Shown: positions 19,129 through 33,307 of the stretch, in pieces
How the letters are laid out: each line of letters starts with the position of its first letter
How positions within the stretch are numbered: position 1 is the stretch's first letter
DNA from: Methylobacterium sp. Leaf91
GTDB taxonomy: Bacteria; Pseudomonadota; Alphaproteobacteria; Rhizobiales; Beijerinckiaceae
Reading direction: 5' to 3'
DNA length: 64,000 bases
Assembly: GCF_001422815.1 (NCBI RefSeq)
Contig: NZ_LMMP01000005.1
Coordinates: forward strand, 89,639 to 153,638
The notes under the pieces: model-generated
Database searches by the model: none
Seen by the model: the letters and a program-made list of their open reading frames with translations, nothing else
What the model was told of the DNA's origin: nothing
Program-made: the position numbers and the translations under genes

Positions 19129-20746
19129 ATGCAGCTCACGATCTGGACCTATGAAGGGCCGCCCCATATCGGCGCCATGCGCGTCGCCACCGCCATGCGG
19201 GGACTGCACTACGTCCTGCATGCGCCCCAGGGCGACACCTATGCCGACCTGCTCTTCACTATGATCGAGAGGCGCGATGCGCGCCCGCCGGTGACCTACA
19301 CCACCTTCCAGGCCCGCGACCTCGGCGCGGACACCGCCGCGATCTTCAAGAATGCGGTGGAGGCCGCCTACGAGCGGTTCCGGCCGGAGGCGATGATCGT
19401 TGGCGCGTCCTGCACCGCCGAACTGATCCAGGACGATCCGGGCGGTCTCGCCAAGGCCCTCGCCCTGCCGATCCCGGTCATCCCGCTCGATCTCCCTTCC
19501 TACCAGAAGAAGGAGAATTGGGGCGCCTCGGAGACCTTCTACCGGCTGGTGCGCACTCTGGCCGTCCCGGTGAAACCCACCGCGCCGCGCGAGACGCGGC
19601 GTCCGCTCTGCAACATTCTCGGCCCCACCGCCCTCGGCTTCCGCCACCGCGACGACCTCGTCGAGATCAGGAGCCTGCTCGGCCGGCTCGGGATCGACAT
19701 GAACGTGGTGGCGCCGCTCGGGGCGACCCCCGCCGATCTCGGCCGCCTCGGCGAGGCCGATTTCAACGTGGTGCTCTATCCCGAGATCGCGCGGGCCGCC
19801 GGGCAGCACCTGCACAAGACCTTCGGCCAGCCGATGGTCGAGACCGTGCCGATCGGCGTCCAGGCCACCATCCGGTTCGTCGAGGAGGTGGCGGCGCTCG
19901 CCGGGATCGATCCGGCCCCGGTTCTCGACGGCGCACCGTCGCGGCTGCCCTGGTACTCGCGCTCCGTCGATTCGACCTACCTTACGGGCAAGCGCGTCTT
20001 CGTCTTCGGCGACGCCACCCATGCCCTCGCCGCGGCCCGCGTCGCGTCCACCGAACTCGGCTTCAAGATCGTCGGCCTCGGCACCTATACCCGCGAATTC
20101 GCCCGCGAGATCCGGGCGGAGGCGGCGCTCCACGGCATCGAGGCCCTCGTCACCGACGATTACCTCGACGTGGAAGCGGCGATCCAGGCCAGCGCCGCCG
20201 AACTGGTGCTGGGCACGCAGATGGAGCGGCACATCGCCAAGCGTCTGGGCCTTCCCTGCGCGGTGATCTCGGCCCCGATCCACGTCCAGGATTTCCCCGC
20301 CCGGCATTCGCCGCAGATGGGGTTCGAGGGCGCCAACGTCCTGTTCGATACCTGGGTCCATCCGTTGATGATGGGGCTGGAAGAACATCTGCTCGGCATG
20401 TTCCGCGAGGACAACGAGTTCCACGCCGACGCCGCGCCCTCCCATCTCGGACCCGGTCACCAGCCTGTCCCTCCCCCCTTTGCGGGGGAGGGTGGCCCTC
20501 GCGTCAGCGAGGGTCGGGAGAGGGGAGCGCCATCTCCGGAGAGGTCGCCCCCTCTCCCGCCTGCTCCGCAGGCACCCTCCCCCGCAGAGGGGGGAGGGAG
20601 TTCCAGTTCCGCACAAAGCATCTGGGCCCCCGACGCCGAGAAGGAACTCAGGAAGATCCCGTTCTTCGTGCGGGGCAAAGCCCGCGCCAATACCGAACGG
20701 TTCGCCCGCGAGCGCGAACTCCCCCTCATCACAGTCGAGACGCTCT

Positions 20747-20775
<29 letters not shown>
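19129..20775 (+). CDS. bchB: Light-independent protochlorophyllide reductase subunit B with repeat-encoded insert
   Basis: 548 aa; catalytic partner of BchN. The N-terminal [20 protein letters not shown], the cluster motif [16 protein letters not shown] and the C-terminal block [19 protein letters not shown] are all conserved. Residues about 447-492, between [18 protein letters not shown] and [10 protein letters not shown], are Pro/Ser/Gly/Glu-rich and encoded exactly by a palindromic repeat (20469-20602) also found at 33.1 and 53.1 kb. The insert falls in the variable linker before the small C-terminal domain and keeps the frame open, so the enzyme is probably still active. It overlaps the 5' end of bchH. 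Confidence 0.95.
20469..20602. repeat. G+C-rich palindromic element, copy 1, inside bchB
   Basis: About 134 bp with nested stems: CCCTCCCCC...GGGGGAGGG near the left end, CCCTCGC-GTCA-GCGAGGG, a GCCTGC-TCC-GCAGGC hairpin, and CCTCCCCCGC...GGGGGAGGG at the right end. The reverse complement matches the elements at 33147-33275 and 53098-53210 almost base for base in the shared cores. It contributes whole codons to bchB without a stop. Confidence 0.88.
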
Positions 20776-25350
<4,575 letters not shown>

Positions 25351-25362
25351 GGGGGCAGGCCG

Positions 25363-26103
25363 ATGCATAACGGGACCTACGCCGAGCGGCGCTCGCAACT
25401 GACCACCTATTTCGACCGCACGGCGGTGGAGGCCTGGGCGCGCCTCACCACCGACGCCCCGGTCTCGAAGATCCGCGCCACCGTGCGGGCCGGGCGGGAC
25501 GCCATGCGGGCGAACCTGCTCTCCTGGCTGCCCGAAGATCTCACCGGCCGGCGCATTCTCGATGCCGGCTGCGGGACGGGAGCCCTCAGCGTCGAGGCCG
25601 CCCGCCGCGGGGCGGAGGTGGTCGCCATCGACGTCTCGCCGACGCTGGTGGGCCTCGCCCGCGAGCGCAGCGCCGAGCTGCTCGGCGGCCACCATATCGA
25701 CTTCCGCGTCGGCGACATGCTCGGTCCCTGGCTAGGGCGCTTCGACCACGTGGTCGCCATGGATTCGCTCATCCATTACAACGCCGGCGACATCGTCCGG
25801 GCGCTCGCCGAATTCGGCCTGCGGACCGACGGATCGCTGGTCTTCACCGTGGCCCCGCGCACGGCGCTCCTCACCCTGATGCACGCCGCCGGCCGGCTCT
25901 TCCCGCGCGGCGACCGGGCGCCCGCCATCGTGCCGATCACCGAAGGCGGCCTGCGCCGCCGGATCGGCGGGGAGGCCGCACTCGCCGGGTTCGCTGTGGA
26001 GCGGACACAGCGGGTCAATAGCGGGTTCTACCTATCGAACGCCGTGGAGTTGGCGCGGAAAAGCCCTCCCCGCATCGCTGGGGAGGGGGGAACCGTGCCA
26101 TGA
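25363..26103 (+). CDS. bchM: Magnesium-protoporphyrin IX O-methyltransferase
   Basis: 246-aa SAM-dependent methyltransferase. The family start YAERRSQLTTYFDRTAVEAW and motif I ILDAGCGTGALSVEAARRG (SAM loop) are clear. A purine-rich ribosome site precedes the ATG 12 bp after bchL. The last residues (KSPPRIAGEGG) are encoded by a small hairpin, so the tail is probably repeat-derived. It overlaps lhaA by 4 bp. Confidence 0.95.
   Translation: MHNGTYAERRSQLTTYFDRTAVEAWARLTTDAPVSKIRATVRAGRDAMRANLLSWLPEDLTGRRILDAGCGTGALSVEAARRGAEVVAIDVSPTLVGLARERSAELLGGHHIDFRVGDMLGPWLGRFDHVVAMDSLIHYNAGDIVRALAEFGLRTDGSLVFTVAPRTALLTLMHAAGRLFPRGDRAPAIVPITEGGLRRRIGGEAALAGFAVERTQRVNSGFYLSNAVELARKSPPRIAGEGGTVP
26064..26087. 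repeat. Small palindrome inside the bchM 3' end
   Basis: Perfect 8-bp stem CCCTCCCC / GGGGAGGG with an 8-base loop, the same stem sequence as the terminal arms of the larger palindromic elements in this window. It lies within the last codons of bchM, shortly before the lhaA start. Confidence 0.6.
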
Positions 26104-27545
26104 AACCCGCCGACCTCACCGCCCGCCTGCTCACGCGCCTCGGCCCCGGCCTGATGCCGTTCCTGCCCTTCGCCGACGCGGCGACGCCGGAACTGCCGCT
26201 GGGACGGTTGCTGCGGCTGTCGCTGTTCCAGGTGACGGTGGGGATGGCCGCCGTGCTCCTCATCGGCACGCTGAACCGGGTGATGATCGTCGAACTCGAA
26301 GTCCCGGCCTGGATCGTGGCGGTGATGCTGTCGCTGCCGCTGGTCTTCGCCCCCTTGCGGGCCCTGGTGGGGTTCCGCTCGGACACCCACCGCTCGGTCC
26401 TCGGATGGCGCCGCGTCCCCTACATCTGGTTCGGCACCCTGCTGCAGTTCGGCGGTCTCGCCATCATGCCGTTCGCGCTGCTGATCCTGTCCGGCGACAC
26501 CACCGGCCCGGCCTGGCCGGGCCATGTGGCGGCGGCGCTCGCCTTCGTCATGGTGGGGGCCGGCCTCCACACCACCCAGACCGTCGGCCTCGCGCTCGCC
26601 ACCGATCTCGCCCCCGCCCATGCGCGGCCGAGGGTCGTGGCCCTGCTTTGCGCGATGCTGCTGGCCGGCATGGTGGTGAGCGCGGTCGCCTTCGGGCTGC
26701 TGCTCGCGAACTTCTCCGCGATCCGCCTGATCCAGGTGATCCAGGGCGCGGCCCTGGTGACGATCCTCCTCAACGGCATCGCCCTGTGGAAGCAGGAGGC
26801 GCGACAGCCCGGACGCACGGCGACGGACCTGCCGCGCCCGAGCTTCTCGCAATCCTGGTCGGCCTATGCCGGCAGCGGCTTGGCGCGACGGCGTCTCGTC
26901 GCCACCGGGCTCGGCACGGCGGCCTTCTCGATGCAGGACATCCTGCTCGAACCCTATGGCGGGCAGATCCTGCATCTGCCGGTGGCCGCCACCACGGCGC
27001 TCACCGCGATGCTCGCGGCCGGAGGCGGGGTCGGCCTATTGCTCGCGGCGCGTTGGCTCGGCCGGGGCGGCGATCCGTTCCGGGTCGCGGCGGCCGGCAG
27101 CGTCGTCGGCATCGTCGCCTTCTCGGCGGTGATCTTCGCCGCGCCCCTCGCCTCGGCCCAGCTCTTCACCACCGGCGTCACGCTCATCGGCCTCGGCGGC
27201 GGTCTGTTCGCGCACGGAACCCTCACCGCCTCCATGGCTAAGGCGGGGCCGGAGGAGACCGGGCTCGCGCTGGGCGCCTGGGGCGCCGTCCAGGCCAGTG
27301 CGGCCGGAATCGCCATCGCGGCGAGCGGCATCCTGCGCGATGTCGGCTCCAGCCTTTCGGCCTCAGGGGCGCTGGGCGAGGCGATGAGCGACCCGTCGGT
27401 GGGCTACCTCATCGTCTACCACATCGAGATCGCACTGCTCTTCGCGACGCTGCTGGCCATCGGGCCCCTCGTCCGCGATCCGACCGCCCGCCTCAGGCAG
27501 GGGCGCGCCCTCCTGCCGACCCCCGTTTCCCGTCAAGGAGCCTGA
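26100..27545 (+). CDS. lhaA: Light-harvesting 1 assembly protein LhaA (PucC/BCD family MFS)
   Basis: 481 aa, about 12 membrane spans. The motif LIGTLNRVMIVELEVPAWIVA marks the BCD/PucC family, and FAPLRALVGFRSDTHRSVLGWRRVPYIWFGT is typical of LhaA, written here in part as GFRSDTHRSVLGWRRVPY. It promotes assembly of the LH1 complex, probably by delivering pigment. It starts in an ATGA overlap with bchM and ends 2 bp before puhA, the classic order. Confidence 0.93.
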   Translation: MKPADLTARLLTRLGPGLMPFLPFADAATPELPLGRLLRLSLFQVTVGMAAVLLIGTLNRVMIVELEVPAWIVAVMLSLPLVFAPLRALVGFRSDTHRSVLGWRRVPYIWFGTLLQFGGLAIMPFALLILSGDTTGPAWPGHVAAALAFVMVGAGLHTTQTVGLALATDLAPAHARPRVVALLCAMLLAGMVVSAVAFGLLLANFSAIRLIQVIQGAALVTILLNGIALWKQEARQPGRTATDLPRPSFSQSWSAYAGSGLARRRLVATGLGTAAFSMQDILLEPYGGQILHLPVAATTALTAMLAAGGGVGLLLAARWLGRGGDPFRVAAAGSVVGIVAFSAVIFAAPLASAQLFTTGVTLIGLGGGLFAHGTLTASMAKAGPEETGLALGAWGAVQASAAGIAIAASGILRDVGSSLSASGALGEAMSDPSVGYLIVYHIEIALLFATLLAIGPLVRDPTARLRQGRALLPTPVSRQGA

Positions 27546-27547
27546 CC

Positions 27548-28321
27548 ATGCAACGAGGTGAAATCACGGGTTACATCGACGTCGCCCAGGTCGTGCTCTA
27601 CGCATTCTGGATCTTCTTCGCCGGCCTCGTCTTCTATCTTCGGCGGGAAGACCGGCGCGAAGGCTATCCGCTGGAGAACGAAGTGGCCGGACGCCTGAAG
27701 CGGCCGGACCCGATCCTGATCCCGAGCCCGAAACAGTTCCTGCTCTCGAACGGCCTGGTGAAGACCGCGCCGCAGACCGACATGCAGCCCGCCCGGAACT
27801 ATAGCGGCCACAAGCGCGAGATCTGGCCCGGCGCCCCGATGGAGCCGGATGGCGACGGGCTTCACGACCAGATCGGCCCCGGCTCCTATGTCGACCGCGA
27901 CGACCATCACGACCGGACCTGGGACGACGAGAAGCGCATCGTCCCCTTACGCGTCGCCGAGCATTTCGTTGTGCACGAGGATGGTCCCAACCCGATCGGC
28001 ATGACCGTGTTCGGGGCCGACCGGAAGGTGGCGGGCATCGTCAGCGACCTCTGGATCGATCGCGGAGAGTCGATGGTCCGCTATGTCGAGGTCGAGCTCG
28101 CCGGGGGCGGGCGCCGGGTGCTGATGCCCAACACTTTCTGCCGGACGGGCCGGTTCACCCGCACCGTGAAGACCGAGGCGCTACTGGCCCATCAATTTGC
28201 GGACATCCCCGGCCAGAAGGACCCGGATTCGGTGACCCTCTACGAAGAGGAGCGGATCATGGCCTATTTCGGTGCCGGCACCCTCTACGCCACGGCGGAC
28301 CGCCAGGAGCCGTTCCTGTGA
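27548..28321 (+). CDS. puhA: Photosynthetic reaction center H subunit
   Basis: 257 aa. One N-terminal membrane span (VVLYAFWIFFAGLVFYLRRED) followed by REGYPLE and a cytoplasmic PRC-barrel-like domain (VAGIVSDLWIDRGESMVRYVEV) and the terminal ITLYEEERI-like block (VTLYEEERIMAYFGAGTLYA). It caps the L and M subunits on the cytoplasmic side and shapes the QB proton path. AAGGAG is upstream. Its stop overlaps the puhB GTG. Confidence 0.97.
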   Translation: MQRGEITGYIDVAQVVLYAFWIFFAGLVFYLRREDRREGYPLENEVAGRLKRPDPILIPSPKQFLLSNGLVKTAPQTDMQPARNYSGHKREIWPGAPMEPDGDGLHDQIGPGSYVDRDDHHDRTWDDEKRIVPLRVAEHFVVHEDGPNPIGMTVFGADRKVAGIVSDLWIDRGESMVRYVEVELAGGGRRVLMPNTFCRTGRFTRTVKTEALLAHQFADIPGQKDPDSVTLYEEERIMAYFGAGTLYATADRQEPFL

Positions 28322-29004
28322 GCCGCGCCGCGAGACACCGCCCCGGCGTTCCCGCCAACGCCTTCGACGCTCCGCCCGGCTTGCCAGCACCGCTGCCGCC
28401 CGGTGAGCATATCCTCTGGCAGGGCCGCCCCTGCGGCTTCGGCATCGCCGCCCGGGCCCTGCATATCCGCCTCGTCGGCCTCTGGTTCGTCGGACTGGCC
28501 CTCTGGGCGGCGATCCCGCCCCTCGCCGAAGGCAGCTTCACCGAGGCCGCGCTGGTGGCCGGGCCGACACTCGCCGTCGGCAGCGGAGCGCTGGTCCTGC
28601 TCGGCCTGCTCGGCTGGCTCTCCGCCCGCTCGACCACCTACACGATCACCAATCGCCGGGTGGTGATGCGGCTCGGTATTGCCCTGCCGATGACCCTCAA
28701 CCTGCCTTTCACCCTGATCGAGGGCGCCGGCTGCAAGGTTTTTACAGATGGCAGTGGTGATCTGCCTTTACGGCTGCGGGCCGGCAACCGCGTCGCCTAC
28801 CTTCATCTTTGGCCTCACGCCCGGCCATGGGCTCTTTTACGACCTGAACCGATGATGCGATCGGTGCCGGAGGCAAAGCAGGCAGCCGAAATCCTCGCCC
28901 AGGCCCTGTCAACTGCACTTGACACAACAGAGGAAACTGCGGCTCCTATCGTGGTCGCGCGGAAACGGCAGGTACGTCCTCCGCGCCTCGCCAACGCGAG
29001 TTGA
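28318..29004 (+). CDS. puhB: Reaction center assembly protein PuhB
   Basis: 228 aa beginning at GTG overlapping puhA (GTGA). Membrane spans at about residues 45-65 and 75-100 enclose a bacterial PH-like domain (TYTITNRRVVMRLGIALPMTLNLPF split by the membrane) with the usual PuhB start LPPGEHILWQGRP. It assists RC and H-subunit assembly. puhC follows with an 18-bp gap. Confidence 0.92.
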   Translation: MSRAARHRPGVPANAFDAPPGLPAPLPPGEHILWQGRPCGFGIAARALHIRLVGLWFVGLALWAAIPPLAEGSFTEAALVAGPTLAVGSGALVLLGLLGWLSARSTTYTITNRRVVMRLGIALPMTLNLPFTLIEGAGCKVFTDGSGDLPLRLRAGNRVAYLHLWPHARPWALLRPEPMMRSVPEAKQAAEILAQALSTALDTTEETAAPIVVARKRQVRPPRLANAS

Positions 29005-29022
29005 ATGCAGGGAGGAGACGCG

Positions 29023-29496
29023 ATGACGGCGAAGGCTGATGCCGCCCGGATTCCGCGACCGCTGGTCATTGGATCGCTCGGGCTGATGGGGTTCGTCATC
29101 GTCGTGACGGGCATTGGCCGGAGCGAGGGGATCGGCCTCTCGCACATGCCGCCGACCAGAGCTGTCCGAACCGTCGATCTGAGGCCGGAAGACCGCCCCG
29201 ACGGTGCCATCGTCATTAGGGATGCAGAGAACCGGGCCGTCATCGCCACCGTCGAACCCGGAGTGGACAATTTCGTCCGTGCCACCCTTCGGGGCTTCGG
29301 TCAGGCGAGGCTCCGCGCCGGCCTCACCCGAGACCAGCCCTTCCGCCTGACGCGCTTCGCCGATGGCGGTCTCGAACTCTCCGACCCGTCCACCGGACGC
29401 GTGGTCAATCTCGGCGCCTTCGGCCCGTCGAACTTCGCGGCCTTCATCAGGCTCCTCGCAGATACGAGACTCGCCGACAGCGGAGCGGTGCGATGA
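29023..29496 (+). CDS. puhC: Photosynthetic complex assembly protein PuhC
   Basis: 157 aa from the ATG at 29023, chosen because GGAGGAG (29011-29017) is ideally placed; an upstream ATG at 29005 lacks a site. One N-terminal membrane span ([19 protein letters not shown]) is followed by a periplasmic domain with the family block [18 protein letters not shown]. It is needed for efficient RC-LH1 assembly. It overlaps the next gene by 4 bp. Confidence 0.92.
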   Translation: MTAKADAARIPRPLVIGSLGLMGFVIVVTGIGRSEGIGLSHMPPTRAVRTVDLRPEDRPDGAIVIRDAENRAVIATVEPGVDNFVRATLRGFGQARLRAGLTRDQPFRLTRFADGGLELSDPSTGRVVNLGAFGPSNFAAFIRLLADTRLADSGAVR

Positions 29497-29792
29497 GTGC
29501 GTGGTTCGGACAGCGGATCGTCGAGGTGCCCTGCACCGTCGAGATCGAGCAGACCCCCGAGACCCTCCACGCCCACGTGACCCTGGACGCCACGTTCGAG
29601 ATCGAACCGGGAGACGAGGTTCAGGTCCACGACGCACCCACCTCCGTTCCCTATGGCGAGCGCCTTGTGGTCCGCCGCACCGCCACGATCACCCGTGCCG
29701 GCATCCTGGAGCGGCTCTGGACCAAATTCGCCGGCCATTTCGAGCTCACCGAACTCTACGAAGTCAGCTTCTCAGAGAGGAGGCGCCTGTGA
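29493..29792 (+). CDS. Conserved small protein of the puh-acsF operon, function unknown
   Basis: 99 aa. It starts by overlapping puhC (ATGA) and ends by overlapping acsF (GTGA), so it is translated as part of the operon. No membrane span or signal; a beta-rich, acidic sequence ([33 protein letters not shown]). A protein of this size sits between puhC and acsF in several alphaproteobacterial photosynthesis clusters, but no function is established to my knowledge. Confidence 0.85.
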   Translation: MSAWFGQRIVEVPCTVEIEQTPETLHAHVTLDATFEIEPGDEVQVHDAPTSVPYGERLVVRRTATITRAGILERLWTKFAGHFELTELYEVSFSERRRL

Positions 29793-30880
29793 ACGTCTCG
29801 ATCCAGCACCAAGGCCCGAAGGGCGTCACGCCGAAGCTGCCCATGAACGAGGGCACAAAGGCCGCCCAGGAGACGACCTTCCTTTCACCCCGCTTCTACA
29901 CCACCGATTTCGAGGAACTCGACCGCACCGATGTCGAGCCCGTGCGTAAGCAATGGGACATCCTGATCGCGGAGCTCCGCGCCGACCCGAACAAGCGCCA
30001 CTTCACTCGCAACGAGGAGTTCGACCTCGACATGTCCGGCCTCGACCCGGACCTGCGCAAGGAATTCATGGATTTCCTCGTCTCCTCGATCACCGCCGAG
30101 TTCTCCGGCTGCGTGCTCTATGCGGAGATGAGGAAGCGCGCCAAGAACCCAGACATCCGCGAACTGTTCGGCTTCATGAGCCGGGACGAAGCCCGCCACG
30201 CCGGCTTCATCAACGACGTGCTCAAGGATTTCGGCATCGGCGTCGATCTGGGATTTCTGACCAAATCGAAGAAATACACGTTCTTCCGGCCGAAGTTCAT
30301 CTTCTACGCCACCTATCTCTCCGAGAAGATCGGCTACGCTCGCTACATCACCATCTTCCGCGAACTGGAACGCAACCCGGAAAGACGTTTCCACCCGATC
30401 TTCAAATGGTTCGAGAAGTGGTGCAACGACGAGTTCCGTCACGGCGAGGCCTTCGCCCTGCTCATGCGCGCCAACCCGAAGCTGACTACCGGCATCAACC
30501 GCTACTGGATCAAGTTCTTCCTGCTCGCCGTCTTCGCCACCATGTATGTGCGCGACCATTGCCGGCCGCATTTCCACAAGGCGCTCGGGGTCGATCCGAC
30601 CGATTACGACTTCAAGGTGTTCCGGATCACCTCCGACATCTCGAAACAGACCTTCCCGCTCACACTCGACCTCGACAATCCGAAGTTCAAGGCGGCCCTC
30701 GACCGGCTCCTCGTCTGTTCGACCAGGCTCGCCGACGCCAAGGCGCAGGGCGGGATCGTGGGGAGGCTCAAACAGGGTGCCTGGATCGCAGCCTCGGCGG
30801 TCAACTTCGTCCGGCTCTATGCCCTGCCGACCATCGACAACCCGATGCCGGCCGAGATCCGACTCGAGCCGGTCTGGTAG
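29789..30880 (+). CDS. acsF: Aerobic Mg-protoporphyrin IX monomethyl ester cyclase AcsF
   Basis: 363-aa O2-dependent di-iron enzyme that forms ring E of the pigment. Di-iron ligand motifs are visible as [21 protein letters not shown] and [12 protein letters not shown], with the family start [17 protein letters not shown] start overlapping the preceding stop (GTGA) with GAGAGGAGG upstream. No bchE (the anaerobic cyclase) is in the window, so ring closure here depends on oxygen. Confidence 0.97.
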   Translation: MNVSIQHQGPKGVTPKLPMNEGTKAAQETTFLSPRFYTTDFEELDRTDVEPVRKQWDILIAELRADPNKRHFTRNEEFDLDMSGLDPDLRKEFMDFLVSSITAEFSGCVLYAEMRKRAKNPDIRELFGFMSRDEARHAGFINDVLKDFGIGVDLGFLTKSKKYTFFRPKFIFYATYLSEKIGYARYITIFRELERNPERRFHPIFKWFEKWCNDEFRHGEAFALLMRANPKLTTGINRYWIKFFLLAVFATMYVRDHCRPHFHKALGVDPTDYDFKVFRITSDISKQTFPLTLDLDNPKFKAALDRLLVCSTRLADAKAQGGIVGRLKQGAWIAASAVNFVRLYALPTIDNPMPAEIRLEPVW

Positions 30881-30881
30881 C

Positions 30882-31694
30882 GTGGGTGCCTATGCGGTCC
30901 CCGCGCTCTACGCGATCGTGGTCTGGTGGTTCTCCACCGGACTGATCCTGCTTCTCGACCTCAAACCCCGGCACACCCATGCCTGGAGCATGGCGGGAGC
31001 GACCCTGGTGCTGGCCGGCGCCGTCTGGGCCATCGCCCGAAGCGCCGGCGACACGAGCGAGGCGGGAGCCTATATCGCTTTCACCGGAGCGCTGCTGGTC
31101 TGGGGCTGGCAGGAGATGAGCTATTACATGGGCTTCGTGTCCGGCCCGCGTGCCGTCGGATGCGCACCGGGCACGCGAGGCCTCGCTCGATTTCGGGCGG
31201 CGGTGGCCACGAGCCTGTGGCACGAGGCGGCGATCGTCGCCGGGGGAGCGGCCATCCTCGCCCTCATCTGGGGCGAGCCAAACCGTTTCGCCCTGTGGAC
31301 CTATCTCACCCTCTGGGGAATGAACCTCTCGGCCCGGCTCAACATGTTCCTGGGCGTGCGCAACCTCAATACCGAGTTTCTCCCCGAGCATCTCAGCTAC
31401 CTCTCGTGCTTCCTCACCAGGAAGCCGATGAACATGCTGTTCCCGGTCTCGGTCGCCGTCGGGACGGCGCTGACGTTGGCGATCGGGCTGGCCGCCATCG
31501 ACGAACAGGCACTGCCACACGATGTCGTGGGCCTGACCATTCTGACCACCATGCTGGCGCTCGCCACCCTGGAACACGGGTTCCTGATGCTGCCGCTGCC
31601 CTCCGCCGCCCTTTGGAGCTGGAGCCTGCCCTCGGGCAAGAGGCCGTCCCTGCGCGCCGAACCAGCGCCGGTGCATCCCCGCGACCGTGCCTGA
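30882..31694 (+). CDS. puhE: PuhE family membrane protein (DUF3623)
   Basis: 270 aa, GTG start one base after the acsF stop. Seven or so hydrophobic segments; family blocks include YAIVVWWFSTGLILLLD at the start, ELGLYWQEMSYY-like WGWQEMSYYMGFVSGPR, and LWHEAAIVAGG. PuhE modulates bacteriochlorophyll level and RC assembly in Rhodobacter. It is the last gene of the bchF...puhE superoperon. Confidence 0.92.
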   Translation: MGAYAVPALYAIVVWWFSTGLILLLDLKPRHTHAWSMAGATLVLAGAVWAIARSAGDTSEAGAYIAFTGALLVWGWQEMSYYMGFVSGPRAVGCAPGTRGLARFRAAVATSLWHEAAIVAGGAAILALIWGEPNRFALWTYLTLWGMNLSARLNMFLGVRNLNTEFLPEHLSYLSCFLTRKPMNMLFPVSVAVGTALTLAIGLAAIDEQALPHDVVGLTILTTMLALATLEHGFLMLPLPSAALWSWSLPSGKRPSLRAEPAPVHPRDRA

Positions 31695-31806
31695 TCCCCT
31701 CGATCCGCCTTCCCTGATCCAAGGTGTGACCGCGCGCTTCCATATCGGACGGGTCGGCGGAAACACGCCGCGCCGATCTACTGGGTAATTTATTGTCGTC
31801 CAAAAG

Positions 31807-31824
31807 CGTCAAGTTTAGTTGACA
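31807..31824. promoter_or_regulatory. Variant PpsR-type operator upstream of hemA
   Basis: CGT-N12-ACA (CGTCAAGTTTAGTTGACA), one base from the TGT-N12-ACA consensus and sharing the TCAA...TTGA core of the bchG sites. It lies about 92 bp before the hemA ATG, after the puhE stop. Binding is inferred. Confidence 0.65.
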
Positions 31825-31916
31825 CACTCATGCACTCGGTGGTCAAAAAAGCTGCCGGGACAAGGCAAGGCGTCGCTCGTTCAGACAGGTCGCCGCTCGT
31901 TGGGGAAAGGGACGCC

Positions 31917-33134
31917 ATGAACTACGAGACATTCTTCGGGAACGAGTTGGCCGGTCTCCACCGCGAGGGCCGCTACCGCGTCTTCACCGATCTCGAGCGC
32001 CAGAACGGCCGCTTCCCCCACGCCACTCATCACAGCCCCGGCGGCGAGCGCCCGGTGACGGTCTGGTGCTCCAACGACTATCTTGGGATGGGCCAGAACC
32101 CTGTCGTGCTCGACGCCATGCACGAGGCGCTCGACCGCTGCGGCGCCGGGGCCGGCGGTACCCGCAACATTTCCGGCACTAACCATTACCACGTGCTTCT
32201 GGAGCAGGAGCTCGCCGACCTCCACCGCAAGGAGGCGGCCCTGCTCTTCACCTCCGGCTACGTCTCGAACTGGGCGGCGCTGGGCACGCTGGCCGGCAAG
32301 CTGCCGGGCTGCGTCGTGCTGTCGGATGCCGAGAACCATGCCTCGATGATCGAAGGCATCAAGGCCTCCCGCGCCGAGCGGCACATCTTCCGCCACAACG
32401 ACCCGGAGGACCTCGACCGCAAGCTGCGGATGATCGACCCGGCGCGGCCGAAGCTGGTGGCCTTCGAGTCGGTCTATTCCATGGACGGTGACATCGCGCC
32501 CATCGCCGAGATCTGCGACGTCGCCGAAGCCCACGGCGCGCTCACCTATCTGGACGAGGTCCACGCGGTCGGCCTCTACGGCCCGCGCGGCGGCGGCATC
32601 TCCGAGCGGGAGGGCCTCGCCCACCGCCTCGACGTCATCGAGGGGACGCTCGGCAAGGCCTTCGCGGTGCATGGCGGCTACATCACCGGCTCGGCCAAGC
32701 TCTGCGACTTCGTCCGCAGCTTCGCCTCGGGCTTCATCTTCACCACCTCGTTGCCCCCGGCGGTGGCCGCTGGCGCGGCGGCGAGCATCCGCCATCTCAA
32801 GGCCAGCGGCAGCGAGCGCGAGCGCCACCAGGAACGCGTCGCCAGGGTCCGGACCCGGCTCGACGCCGCCGGCATCCCCTACCTCCCCAACGACAGCCAC
32901 ATCGTGCCCGTGATGGTCGGCGACCCCGTCCTGTGCAAGGCGATCAGCGACACGCTGCTCGACGAGTTCGGCATCTACGTCCAGCCGATCAACTACCCCA
33001 CAGTGCCGCGCGGGACGGAGCGCCTGCGCATCACCCCGTCGCCACTGCATTCGGACGCCGATATCGACCATCTGGTGGGAGCGCTGGCGGCGATCTGGAC
33101 GCGGATGGGCGTGGAGCAGGCGGCGGCGGAGTGA
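31917..33134 (+). CDS. hemA: 5-aminolevulinate synthase
   Basis: 405-aa PLP enzyme that condenses glycine and succinyl-CoA, the first step of tetrapyrrole synthesis in alphaproteobacteria. The ATG at 31917 ([11 protein letters not shown]) matches the family N-terminus; a longer frame from 31830 is unlikely. The active-site lysine is in [10 protein letters not shown] (K247), and [13 protein letters not shown] carries the PLP aspartate. GGGGAAAGG precedes the ATG. Placement in the PGC with a PpsR-like site suggests a photosynthesis-dedicated isozyme. Confidence 0.96.
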   Translation: MNYETFFGNELAGLHREGRYRVFTDLERQNGRFPHATHHSPGGERPVTVWCSNDYLGMGQNPVVLDAMHEALDRCGAGAGGTRNISGTNHYHVLLEQELADLHRKEAALLFTSGYVSNWAALGTLAGKLPGCVVLSDAENHASMIEGIKASRAERHIFRHNDPEDLDRKLRMIDPARPKLVAFESVYSMDGDIAPIAEICDVAEAHGALTYLDEVHAVGLYGPRGGGISEREGLAHRLDVIEGTLGKAFAVHGGYITGSAKLCDFVRSFASGFIFTTSLPPAVAAGAAASIRHLKASGSERERHQERVARVRTRLDAAGIPYLPNDSHIVPVMVGDPVLCKAISDTLLDEFGIYVQPINYPTVPRGTERLRITPSPLHSDADIDHLVGALAAIWTRMGVEQAAAE

Positions 33135-33146
33135 AGGCAAGAACCC

Positions 33147-33275
33147 TCCCCCCCTCCGCGGGGGAGGGTGCCTGCGGAGCAGGCGGGAGAGGGGTCGACC
33201 TCTTCGGAACCGGCGCTCCCCTCTCCCGACCCGCTTCGCGGGCCACCCTCTCCCGCAGAGGGGAGAGGGAGAGGC
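33147..33275. repeat. G+C-rich palindromic element, copy 2, between hemA and bchI
   Basis: About 130 bp; reads as the reverse complement of the bchB copy. It contains CCTCCGCGGGGGAGG at the left, GCCTGC-GGA-GCAGGC, an internal GGAACCGGCGCTCC stretch, and the closing CCTCTCCCGCAGAGGGGAGAGG. It fills most of the hemA-bchI gap. Confidence 0.85.
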
Positions 33276-33307
33276 GCACACCATGTCGAGACACCGGGAG
33301 ACGGCCT

